Source of the DNA: Patescibacteria group bacterium | GTDB lineage: Bacteria; Patescibacteriota; Microgenomatia; Levybacterales; UBA12049 | Direction of reading: 5' to 3' | NCBI GenBank assembly: GCA_018900295.1 | Contig: JAHIGH010000117.1 | Location: 1 to 21,838, forward strand | Length of the DNA stretch: 21,838 nucleotides | Shown: piece by piece, positions 14,923-21,074 of the stretch | How positions within the stretch are numbered: position 1 is the stretch's first letter | Layout of the letters: each line of letters starts with the position of its first letter | Program-made: the position numbers and the translations under genes | Notes under the pieces: generated by a model | Database searches by the model: none | Told to the model about the DNA's origin: nothing | The model's input: only the letters and a program-made list of their open reading frames with translations

Positions 14923-15600
14923 TTATACTCCTTTTTCTCCGATTTTATATCCTACTCCGTGAATTGTGTGGATAAGTTTTTGCTTGTGTCCTCCGTCAAT
15001 TTTTTTACGAAGTGTCGCGATAAAAACGTCAACAATATTGCTCATACCGTCAAAATTATAGTCCCATACATGTTCGAGGATCATGGTCCTGCTAACAACC
15101 TCCTGTTTATGATGCATGAGAAATTCTAAAACCGCAAGTTCTTTGGGAGTCAATCGGATTTGCTTGCCGGCTCTTATCACGCTATGCTTCAGAGGATCAA
15201 CTTCCAGATCGGCTATTGAAAGTTGTGAAGAAGCGTGTTGTTTGCTTCTTCTAATCAGGGCATGAATGCGCGAGCGAAGTTCGAGAAAAGAAAAGGGCTT
15301 GGTCATGTAGTCATCTGCTCCTATATCAAGGCCTTTAATTTTGTCTTCCATCGTAATTTTCGCTGTTAACATGATAATCGGGGTTTTGATATTCTTTTTG
15401 CGAAGTTGCGAACAAATTTGCATGCCATCTACCTTGGAGAGGGTGAGATCGAGAATAATCAAGTCATATGCTTCGGACCGCGCGAGGAACAAGCCTTCTT
15501 CTCCATCAAAAGCCTGATCAACAGCAAATCCGTCCTCGACTAAGCCTTTTTTTATAACACTTGAAAGCCGGCGCTCGTCTTCAATAATTAGTACTCTCAT
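14923..15600 (-). CDS. OmpR/PhoB-family response regulator (CusR/CopR-like)
   Basis: A 225-residue regulator. The receiver domain (1-118) has the acidic pair E7/D8, phosphorylated Asp51, Thr79 and Lys101. The C-terminal winged helix (about 127-222) has LTPKELAVLEFLM, the SNIVDVFIATLRKKID recognition helix and the terminal HTIHGVGYKI hairpin. The sequence style is closest to heavy-metal regulators such as CusR. It is followed two bases later by the kinase gene. Its promoter carries box 3, so the system probably activates itself. TATAAT ends eight bases before the ATG, making the mRNA leaderless. I infer that it binds all four CTTCAT-N5-CTTAAT boxes, since it is the only OmpR-type regulator here. 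Confidence 0.93.
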   Translation of the reverse strand: MRVLIIEDERRLSSVIKKGLVEDGFAVDQAFDGEEGLFLARSEAYDLIILDLTLSKVDGMQICSQLRKKNIKTPIIMLTAKITMEDKIKGLDIGADDYMTKPFSFLELRSRIHALIRRSKQHASSQLSIADLEVDPLKHSVIRAGKQIRLTPKELAVLEFLMHHKQEVVSRTMILEHVWDYNFDGMSNIVDVFIATLRKKIDGGHKQKLIHTIHGVGYKIGEKGV

Positions 15601-15608
15601 GTGAATAT

Positions 15609-15640
15609 ATTATAACACGAAATATTAAGATTTTATGAAG
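15609..15640 (-). promoter_or_regulatory. Promoter with PmrA-like direct repeat (box 3) ahead of the two-component system
   Basis: The minus strand reads CTTCAT (15640-15635), AAAAT, CTTAAT (15629-15624), nine bases, then a perfect TATAAT (15614-15609) preceded by TGT, an extended -10. The start codon follows after eight bases. The box lies between the divergent regulator and EamA genes and could influence both. Confidence 0.65.
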
Positions 15641-15648
15641 AAAATATC

Positions 15649-15657
15649 TGTTAAAAT
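15649..15657 (+). promoter_or_regulatory. Extended -10 (TGnTAAAAT) of the EamA-like gene
   Basis: TGTTAAAAT is followed by six bases and then ATG 15664, so the transcript would be leaderless. Box 3 ends 11 bases before TAAAAT, a distance like those on the other strand, but in the opposite orientation. Confidence 0.5.
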
Positions 15658-15663
15658 ATATAA

Positions 15664-16506
15664 ATGTGGCAAGGGTTGATGTTAATTGCGATTATCTGCT
15701 TATCTGTCGGGAGATTGATGCAAAGAGGATTGTTAAGGGATGGAAAACATGATCCTGTTACTTATTCCATATATTTTCAATTTATTGTGCCCCTTATTAT
15801 TTTACCTATCGCGCTTTTAAATAACTTCACTATGCCTCCCCTAAGCGTAATATGGCCGCAATTTATTCTTATGACCGTTCTTTATGGAACCGCTTCTGTT
15901 CTTTTTTATTTGGCGCTTAAACATACCCCAATCTCAGAAGTTATGGTTATCGGCGCGACCGGACCAATTTGGACGACCATCACAAGTATTTTGTTTCTTG
16001 GCGACAAAATTAGTTTTCTTAAAATCATAGGTGTTTTATTGGCAGTAATTGGTGTTGCTTTTGTTTTTTATCAGAAAGGCAGATTTAGGTTTCACAAGGG
16101 GCATTTTTACGCTTTTTTATCAATCTTATTTTTTGGAATAGGTCTGACAAATGACAGTTTTCTTTTGCGTTACTTTAATCAGATTACTTATTCCTTTCTC
16201 TATTATTTTTTCCCGGGTTTATTTATCACACTGATTTATCCAAAAAAAGTTCTGGAAATCAAAGGATTTATTCGCAAAAACGCAAGCTTTAGTTTTTTTC
16301 TTCCAGCATTTTTAGCAGCGATTGGTTCATTGCTTGTAAATACCAGTTTTCGGATTGGAGCTGAGGCATCCCAGGTCAGCACGATGATGCAGCTTAGCCC
16401 GATCTTCACAATAGCTGTGGCTGCGATTTTTTTGGGTGAGAGAGAGAATTTAATAAAAAAGATGGTTGGGGGAGTTATTGTTGTGACTGGGGTATTGATG
16501 ATTTAA
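15664..16506 (+). CDS. EamA/DMT-family transporter
   Basis: A 280-residue protein with ten probable helices, made of two EamA repeats (about 5-135 and 148-280). Each repeat ends with the characteristic late-helix pattern: PISEVMVIGATGPIWTTITSILFLGDKIS in the first and AEASQVSTMMQLSPIFTIAVAAIFLGERE in the second. DMT proteins export or import small metabolites; nothing in the sequence names the substrate. The gene is divergent from the two-component system and ends five bases before the stop of the converging AbiEii gene, leaving no room for a terminator outside coding sequence. Confidence 0.88.
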   Translation: MWQGLMLIAIICLSVGRLMQRGLLRDGKHDPVTYSIYFQFIVPLIILPIALLNNFTMPPLSVIWPQFILMTVLYGTASVLFYLALKHTPISEVMVIGATGPIWTTITSILFLGDKISFLKIIGVLLAVIGVAFVFYQKGRFRFHKGHFYAFLSILFFGIGLTNDSFLLRYFNQITYSFLYYFFPGLFITLIYPKKVLEIKGFIRKNASFSFFLPAFLAAIGSLLVNTSFRIGAEASQVSTMMQLSPIFTIAVAAIFLGERENLIKKMVGGVIVVTGVLMI

Positions 16507-16511
16507 TTCCT

Positions 16512-17153
16512 CTATTCTTGTGATTGTAATTTTTTTTCTGTAAGGAGATAAGTTTCTTTACGAAAATACTCTTTTACTTTTTCCCATGATACATCAATTA
16601 GCATTTTTGGCATTTCACTCTCTTGATCGGCATCCTCAAAATAATCCAAAGAACGCAAGATTGCATACATATGATCTTCAAGAACACCGTATTTTTTTTG
16701 GTAAAAATCAAGCATTTCCTCAACCGAATACTTTTTTGCAAGAAAATACGCGTCGATAAAATCCCGTTTTGTTCCCCTGTCTTCAATCGCATGTATTTTC
16801 ATAGCAGTAATATCGGCAAGGCTTGCTAATTGAAGTCCTTCAAATGGTAGTGTATGCCCAAGTAGTGGATATTTGTAGTAGAAGATGCTTAATTTTGTCT
16901 CGCCGATTTTTCCCCATACAGTCCATTTTGCTGTGCCATCTTGGATAAATTCCGGCAGCAAGGCAAGCTTTGCAGATAATTCTATTTCATTAAATTCTTC
17001 TTGGGTAAAGAAATCGAGATCAACAGAGATTCTATGACCAATTTGAAGCGCCAAAGCAGTTCCTCCTGCGAGGTATGCTTTTTTTATTTCAGTAACACCT
17101 GAAACTAGCTGGATAGCCCGAAGTGTATCGGGAAGTAAGGTTTTTGTAAACAT
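16512..17153 (-). CDS. AbiEii-type nucleotidyltransferase toxin
   Basis: A 213-residue protein of the AbiEii/AbiGii (DUF1814) family. It has LAGGTALALQIGHR (28-41), then SVDLDFF (43-49) with the paired aspartates D45 and D47 of the nucleotidyltransferase site. Lys119 follows in MKIHAIEDRGTKRDFIDAYFL (118-138), the family's second conserved block. Members transfer nucleotides to RNA or act in phage abortive infection. The start lies inside the end of the DUF6922 gene with a 49-base out-of-frame overlap, so expression is tightly coupled. The stop is TAG. Confidence 0.88.
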   Translation of the reverse strand: MFTKTLLPDTLRAIQLVSGVTEIKKAYLAGGTALALQIGHRISVDLDFFTQEEFNEIELSAKLALLPEFIQDGTAKWTVWGKIGETKLSIFYYKYPLLGHTLPFEGLQLASLADITAMKIHAIEDRGTKRDFIDAYFLAKKYSVEEMLDFYQKKYGVLEDHMYAILRSLDYFEDADQESEMPKMLIDVSWEKVKEYFRKETYLLTEKKLQSQE

Positions 17154-17419
17154 GGTACTTTCATTTTATCAATCCCAAGTATATCCGCCCAAAAATTACC
17201 TGTAGGCCGCGCTAAATCTCTTGTACCTATGACTACTTTTTTTATCTCGTCCTTACCGTATGTTCTTACTAACCAACGAATGTCGGAAAGATTTCCTCTG
17301 TCTAATACTCTTTTTATGATGAGAAAAGCGCTTTTTTCGATCTCTAATTCTTCAAATACTACATCCCAAAAATAGGGTCGTATAGATTCCGGAAGTTGTG
17401 TTTGTTTCTGTTGTTTCAT
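17105..17419 (-). CDS. DUF6922-like protein, probable antitoxin partner of the AbiEii-like gene
   Basis: A 104-residue soluble protein. LPESIRPYFWDVVFEELEI, KRVLDRGNLSDIRWLVRTYG and ARPTGNFWADILGI match the DUF6922 pattern of proteins that precede AbiEii-type nucleotidyltransferases. The last 16 residues are encoded in the overlap with the toxin gene. The partner role as an antitoxin is inferred from gene order. AGGAAGT stands directly before the ATG. If the 26-bp repeat marks an insertion, this pair originally lay just downstream of ftsZ on the same strand. Confidence 0.75.
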   Translation of the reverse strand: MKQQKQTQLPESIRPYFWDVVFEELEIEKSAFLIIKRVLDRGNLSDIRWLVRTYGKDEIKKVVIGTRDLARPTGNFWADILGIDKMKVPCLQKPYFPIHFGLSS

Positions 17420-17584
17420 ACTTCCTATTATTGCATACTTTGACCTGTAAATCTACGTATATTTTCCAAAGTTATTTTAGGGGCTAGTTTCTCTGTCTTA
17501 GGAATGCGGGGATTTTTAAGCCACTCCCTAATTTAGTAAGCTAGCCTTAGTTTTAAATATGTCTCAATTATTAATTTATTAGCA
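17420..17584. other. Gap holding the left copy of the ftsZ 3'-end repeat
   Basis: Between the DUF6922 gene and the interrupted third protease-operon gene. It contains the 26-bp repeat (17488-17513) and short open frames of up to about 40 codons on the minus strand without starts or known motifs. Nothing else is recognisable. Confidence 0.5.
17488..17513 (-). repeat. Left copy of a 26-bp direct repeat matching the 3' end of ftsZ (candidate att site)
   Basis: Identical over 26 bases to 21683-21708. On the minus strand it encodes IPAFLRQRN followed by TAG, the FtsZ C-terminal peptide, while the sequence upstream of it is unrelated to ftsZ. Confidence 0.85.
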
Positions 17585-17773
17585 TTATACAATGTCCTTC
17601 CAATAATATGGTCTTCCCCACAATCTTGTAAGATAATATTGCAGCCAATGTCTTCCTCTATATGATAAATGTGCAATTCTATTTTTCAAGTGCAAATCAG
17701 ATAAGTTACTCATTCCAATAACTTTTAATAAAACTATTGACTCTGGCATTAATTCGTATTTAGGTAAATAAAA
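17585..17773 (-). pseudogene. In-frame continuation of the third protease-operon gene beyond a TAG stop
   Basis: After the TAG at 17774-17776 the same frame stays open for 62 codons to TAA 17585. It reads FYLPKYELMPESIVLLKV, then LKNRIAHLSYRGRHWLQYYLTRLWGRPYY. The R-A-LS-x-RG-RHWL pattern looks like the natural C-terminal end of the upstream protein, which otherwise stops abruptly. A CAG to TAG change would explain it (ELFE-Q-FYLP). So the gene is either a recent pseudogene, still makes a 107-residue product, or contains a sequencing error. TAG is a normal stop elsewhere here, as in the AbiEii and kinase genes. Confidence 0.6.
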
Positions 17774-18097
17774 CTATTCAAAAAGTTCAACCAATTTATA
17801 GTGAGTTTTCTTACTTTCTAATTTCCCTAAAACAGCACCAATTACGCCTTCCTCCTTGCCTTTATCTAATAATCTTTTACGAAATTCGTCTTTCGTAATT
17901 ATAACAACAAGATGAACTCCATCATCATCTTGAATATCACATGATTGAGTGAGCACCATAGCGCTTCCAGAGTATTCTTTATATTTAGCTTGCAGTGTAG
18001 TCCCTTGTATTATGGGTTTATGGGGAATATAGAAAGAACAGTTCTCAAATATATCTCCTTGGTATATTTTATTATCATTTGGTGGTGGTGCATACAT
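17774..18097 (-). CDS. Protein with GDIF and TQSCDI motifs, third gene of the protease operon, cut short by TAG
   Basis: A 107-residue open frame. It has IYQGDIFENCSFYIP near the start (11-25) and SAMVLTQSCDIQDDDG (45-60). This pairing recalls unnamed proteins of about 170 residues that start with a GDIF strand and carry a conserved CDI triad. I do not know their function. It lies six bases after the 73-residue gene and the frame continues past the TAG (see 17585-17773). Together with the ClpP-fold protease and the small protein it forms a compact three-gene set. It may be a target, adaptor or regulator of the protease (inferred). Confidence 0.55.
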   Translation of the reverse strand: MYAPPPNDNKIYQGDIFENCSFYIPHKPIIQGTTLQAKYKEYSGSAMVLTQSCDIQDDDGVHLVVIITKDEFRKRLLDKGKEEGVIGAVLGKLESKKTHYKLVELFE

Positions 18098-18103
18098 TTT
18101 ACT

Positions 18104-18325
18104 TTATAAACTTTTGTATAAGATACTTGACATATCCTTTATATCTTTTTCATTTATCTCATCTTTTGACTCCACCTCTTTAGATTGCTTAAATATCAAT
18201 TCATCGAGTCTCTTATATTCAATATTTTGACCACCAATCTTAATTTCAGCTTCTTGAGAAAAGACTGAAGCATCAATTGTATCTTTACCATTTTTAACAG
18301 AATAATTGTAATTTGTGGTACTCAT
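18104..18325 (-). CDS. Small hydrophilic protein, second gene of the protease operon
   Basis: This 73-residue protein starts at ATG 18325. The frame opens further upstream at 18355, inside the protease gene, but AAGGGGGTGA stands five bases before 18325 and contains the protease stop, so the shorter form is preferred. It begins MSTTNYNYSVKNG and has IKIGGQNIEYKRLDELIFKQ in the middle, ending with charged residues. No membrane segment or known motif. Its close coupling to the protease (two bases apart) suggests a partner or substrate. Confidence 0.65.
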   Translation of the reverse strand: MSTTNYNYSVKNGKDTIDASVFSQEAEIKIGGQNIEYKRLDELIFKQSKEVESKDEINEKDIKDMSSILYKSL

Positions 18326-18327
18326 AT

Positions 18328-19308
18328 TCACCCCCTTCCCCTTAGCTTTTTCCAATTATTGGATACATTTAGTATATTATATTTTCCTTCCATGGTACTA
18401 ATATCATAATCTGAAATAAAAGCGTAGGAAAATGCATTACTATCAATTATACTTCTTTTTAGTGTGTATTTTCTTGAGGTGTTTGTACCTAAAAAGTTTT
18501 TAGGATTAAATTCTTTATCTAATTCAAGTTGTTTGCTGTATAAATTATAGATTTCATGTATAAGTTTTTCCTCATCTTCTTTTGCATCGACAATGATATT
18601 ATCCAATTTTAAATCCTCCCTCGCCTCTCTTCTATTAATGTAATGATTATGAGCGAATAAGTCTTTTGTCATCTTTTCTTCAATCAATTTCATCCTTTCC
18701 TCAGTAAGTTTAATTTTATGTAATTTAAGCAGGCGATTTGTAAGACTACTAATTAATTTTTTGGTTCTATATATTGATCCCAGAAAAGTAGGTGGTATTT
18801 CTGTACCAAGCATTTTTATACATTCAACCAACTGTTCCTCTTTCTTAATTCCTATTTCTTTTGCAAAATCTATAAATCCAGCTACATCTTCGACTTGTAT
18901 GTTTTTTTTAATTTTGTCTGAAATTTGTAGTTCTCCTGCAGGATCGACAGGGCTTAACAAGCTACTCGGCGTCATAATAATTTTATCAGCCCCTAAGCTT
19001 ATTAATGTAGCTGCGCTTAATGCTTTATCAGGGAGAATTACTTCTAATTCTTCACAATATTCTCTGATTAGATTTACTAATGGCCAAGGGGTTTCAAGAA
19101 ATCCACCATTACTTTGTAAAAAAATAGATATTTTCTTTTGTTTACCGAGGGCCAATAATTGTTCTGCAAAAATTGGCAAAATATCTGAAGCAATAATTGT
19201 TCTAAAAAATTGTTCTGGTTTTTTATCTGTAGTTAAATAGGTAATTATTGTCGAACTTCTTGATTTTGCAAGCTGATTTGATAAGTCTGTTATTTTCTTC
19301 GTTATCAT
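18328..19308 (-). CDS. ClpP-fold serine protease-like protein (SDH_sah family)
   Basis: A 326-residue protein. Residues about 58-125 match the ClpP/crotonase fold of serine dehydrogenase proteinases: SIFLQSNGGF (61-70), the LPDKALSAATLISLGAD block with probable nucleophile Ser98, and SLLSPVDP (116-123). A later HNHYINRREA (220-229) lies where the family keeps its catalytic histidine. Members are membrane-linked or cytosolic peptidases without an ATPase domain. The last 100 residues are not recognisable. It heads a three-gene operon, and its promoter is covered by a 32-bp palindrome. The TATAAT box ends eight bases before ATG, so its mRNA is leaderless. Whether the operon is a defence, quality-control or signalling unit is unknown. 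Confidence 0.78.
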   Translation of the reverse strand: MITKKITDLSNQLAKSRSSTIITYLTTDKKPEQFFRTIIASDILPIFAEQLLALGKQKKISIFLQSNGGFLETPWPLVNLIREYCEELEVILPDKALSAATLISLGADKIIMTPSSLLSPVDPAGELQISDKIKKNIQVEDVAGFIDFAKEIGIKKEEQLVECIKMLGTEIPPTFLGSIYRTKKLISSLTNRLLKLHKIKLTEERMKLIEEKMTKDLFAHNHYINRREAREDLKLDNIIVDAKEDEEKLIHEIYNLYSKQLELDKEFNPKNFLGTNTSRKYTLKRSIIDSNAFSYAFISDYDISTMEGKYNILNVSNNWKKLRGRG

Positions 19309-19316
19309 TCGGATTG

Positions 19317-19362
19317 ATTATAGCAATTAATAATCTTTGTTACAATATTGAACCAAAGATTA
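19317..19362 (-). promoter_or_regulatory. Protease operon promoter overlapped by a 32-bp palindrome
   Basis: The minus strand has TTGTAA (19345-19340), 17 bases, TATAAT (19322-19317), then eight bases to ATG 19308. A palindrome from 19331 to 19362 (TAATCTTTG and CAAAGATTA as outer arms, 14 of 16 pairs matching overall) covers the -35 and the upstream half of the spacer. It looks like an operator for a dimeric repressor. Confidence 0.6.
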
Positions 19363-19419
19363 ATCTTAAAATTTAAATTCTAAATAATTGACCACCATGA
19401 CCACCACCTTCCATTTGGT

Positions 19420-19572
19420 TTACGTTATTTGCATATGTCGATAATACCGTATCGTTTCAACTGCGCGCTGATATTCACGTTTATTCATGAATATTTTACG
19501 TCTTTCAACTCCTCTATTAAATATGTGATATATTTGCTCATTGGCAAATACGCATTTTCTATTTGTGGGCAT
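19420..19572 (-). pseudogene. REP-associated tyrosine transposase (Y1 family), N-terminal 50 residues only
   Basis: ATG 19572 to TAA 19420. The product reads FANEQIYHIFNRGVERRKIF (9-28), then EYQRAVETIRYYRHMQ (33-48). YHIFNRG-RR-IF and the following Y-R---I-YY are the opening of the Y1_Tnp (IS200-like, RAYT) fold. The intact proteins run 150-230 residues and carry a catalytic HUH pair and tyrosine further on, both missing here. The gene ends within one or two bases of the terminal repeat, so the rest was deleted. It cannot be active on its own. Confidence 0.75.
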
Positions 19573-19615
19573 AAAATATTTTGTGAATTAATATTTTAAT
19601 ATTTAAGAGGAGGTG

Positions 19616-19643
19616 TAGCCCTGCCTGCCGGCAGACAGGGCTA
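19616..19643. repeat. 28-base palindrome (REP-like hairpin)
   Basis: Thirteen of fourteen pairs match around the CTGCCGGCAG core, with TAGCCCTG and CAGGGCTA as outer arms. It lies 44 bases upstream of the transposase remnant's start. RAYT proteins recognise such hairpins. Confidence 0.8.
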
Positions 19644-19712
19644 TTCCAAATGGAAGGTGGTTGTTTGGTTGTTTATCTTTTGCATAATTCAAACCTGAGT
19701 CTTATTATAGCT

Positions 19713-20564
19713 TTATTTCAGCCTTTTTTTATTCTCAGGACTCTTTAGAAAATTTTTCTTTGTTACGACAGATCGACCAAGGCGTTCCTCCAGCTTCTTT
19801 CTCGCCCCACCGGCAATGTCACCGCCGGCTTTTGCGTCGCTTCGAAGTTTTGTTACACCCTTTGAATCTTCGTTCCGATGAATTTCTGTCGTGGCTCGTT
19901 CACCAAGCATATTAAAAATAAGTTCAAAATCATCCATATGATCGCGCAAGTTCTCCCGCTTAAGACCTTTCATCTTTTTATACTCGCTTGGTGTAACGCC
20001 AAAAGTCGCCTTGGAAATTTCAGCAGTCAAAATTTCATAATCTTTTTGTTCTTTAGCTCCTCTTTTCTGCCATTCATCGGTTAATTCTTCGCGGATCGCA
20101 ATCCCCCGCATCCGTTTTTCAATCCAATCATCGGGATAACCTTTGAGCTTGTAGAGAATTCTGGTTCTTTTTGTAGCCAATTCGGGATTTTCTATTTCTT
20201 GCACCCGCTCATAACCAGCCTTTGCTAACCATCGCTTAAACGGCTCTGCTTTAGGAGAAGGCACTGATTGTATTATACGGAAAATACCTTCGGTATTGGC
20301 ACAGTCAGTTTCGTATTTCTTCCCATCTGAAGCCTCTAGTTTGAGTTGTCTACAAATTGTAGATAACTGAATTCCATCTTCATTATTTACTCTTGCTTTC
20401 ATTGCTGTCCAATATTTACTTGGTTGCGAGCTGTCAGTAAGAGCTTCGATGACATCTACTACCGAGAACCACCATTCTCCTTGAGAGAAAGCCTTTCGGA
20501 TTTTTCTACCCTTAAAAAGTGAAATTTTTGTACTTTCTACAAGACTATTATTTTCCTCAATCAT
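19713..20564 (-). CDS. BRO-N domain protein (DinD/antirepressor-like)
   Basis: A 283-residue protein. Residues about 12-120 form a BRO-N domain: WWFSVVDVIEALTDSSQPSKYWTAM, TDCANTEGIFRIIQSVPSPKAEPFKRWLAKAGYERV. The second half (about 125-283) is basic and helical, with TPSEYKKMKGLKRENLRDHM and DIAGGARKKLEERLGR, as in DinD and phage antirepressor relatives. BRO-N proteins bind DNA. Such genes occur in phages and next to type I restriction systems; here a restriction-like remnant lies just upstream. TATAAT at 20577-20572 ends seven bases before the ATG, so the mRNA is probably leaderless. Confidence 0.82.
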   Translation of the reverse strand: MIEENNSLVESTKISLFKGRKIRKAFSQGEWWFSVVDVIEALTDSSQPSKYWTAMKARVNNEDGIQLSTICRQLKLEASDGKKYETDCANTEGIFRIIQSVPSPKAEPFKRWLAKAGYERVQEIENPELATKRTRILYKLKGYPDDWIEKRMRGIAIREELTDEWQKRGAKEQKDYEILTAEISKATFGVTPSEYKKMKGLKRENLRDHMDDFELIFNMLGERATTEIHRNEDSKGVTKLRSDAKAGGDIAGGARKKLEERLGRSVVTKKNFLKSPENKKRLK

Positions 20565-20571
20565 ATATTTT

Positions 20572-20577
20572 ATTATA
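20572..20577 (-). promoter_or_regulatory. -10 box TATAAT of the BRO-N gene
   Basis: The perfect -10 is seven bases from ATG 20564. The -35 at 17 bases (TCGCAA) is weak. Confidence 0.5.
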
Positions 20578-20669
20578 ACCCTATTCCACCCCTTTTGCGA
20601 GCCAAAAAGTTTGGTGGACGTCTAAAATAATTCCTCCGTAACCTAATTTAACAATAAAAAAACTCACTA

Positions 20670-20852
20670 TCAATTTTTCTTCAATAACTTTTTCACTTCT
20701 CTATCAAAATCGGATTCAAAAAGTTTGTCTTGGGCTGGACGATATTTTTCAAATTCAAGTGAAACTTTGGAATGGTCACTAACTTCTCACCCGGTTTTTC
20801 GGAGATTTTTATCAATTATTTCCCGCCTTGTTTGTGCTTCTGTTCTATCCAT
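20670..20852 (-). pseudogene. Restriction-system remnant: HsdR-like start joined to a RhuM-like tail, with in-frame TGA
   Basis: From ATG 20852 the frame reads TEAQTRREIIDKNLRKTG, then TGA (20789-20787), then EVSDHSKVSLEFEKYRPAQD, and KLFESDFDREVKKLL to a TGA at 20672-20670. The first part resembles the N-terminus of type I restriction HsdR proteins, where a tryptophan usually follows LRKTG; TGG to TGA would explain the stop. The second part, EKYRPAQDKLFESDFDREVKKLL, resembles the C-terminal end of RhuM-type proteins. About 60 codons remain. It seems to be a deletion remnant from a type I restriction locus, consistent with the BRO-N neighbour. Confidence 0.5.
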
Positions 20853-21059
20853 ATGAATATCCAATCTAAATTTTTGGTAGCTTGCTCTACGAGGAATTAT
20901 ACTATATGTGAGGCTTATTGGATATTGGGGTTTACTTTTTAATTAGCTACAAATTTCTGCCTGCTATTTCCACCTGTATTTCCACCTGAAAGGCGAACAG
21001 GTTCGCCACATATTGACTCAGCCGGTATATTTTTATCGCACACTATGTTAAATATTGTA
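20853..21059. other. Gap of about 200 bp with a 12-bp tandem repeat and a hairpin
   Basis: TATTTCCACCTG occurs twice in tandem (20965-20988), followed by the palindrome GGCGAACAGGTTCGCC (20992-21007; 7-bp stem, two-base loop). No gene is seen on either strand. Confidence 0.6.
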
Positions 21060-21068
21060 TGATAAAAT
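21060..21068 (+). promoter_or_regulatory. Extended -10 (TGnTAAAAT) of the DUF5674 gene
   Basis: TGATAAAAT ends six bases before GTG 21075, the same spacing as in the EamA-like gene. Confidence 0.45.
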
Positions 21069-21074
21069 AATTGG

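Larger units (their letters stand above)
19403..19661. mobile_element. Degenerate REP-type element with 16-bp inverted terminal repeats
   Basis: ACCACCTTCCATTTGG (19403-19418) recurs exactly as its reverse complement at 19646-19661. Between them lie the start of a REP-associated tyrosine transposase gene and, at 19616-19643, a 28-base palindrome (TAGCCCTG...CAGGGCTA) with one mismatched pair. A stretch of coding sequence seems to have been lost, leaving a 259-bp non-autonomous copy. Confidence 0.65.

Noticed and set aside
17420..17520. A 33-codon minus-strand frame ending just before the DUF6922 gene
   Set aside because: No start codon, a stop directly upstream, and it crosses the 26-bp repeat in a frame different from ftsZ.
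18326..18355. Longer start of the 73-residue protein inside the protease gene
   Set aside because: A strong ribosome site lies just before ATG 18325 and the extension only repeats protease coding sequence in another frame.
20787..20789. TGA read as tryptophan or glycine (alternative genetic code)
   Set aside because: TGA terminates other genes here, such as the DUF1573, protease and methyltransferase genes, and this frame is a short remnant.
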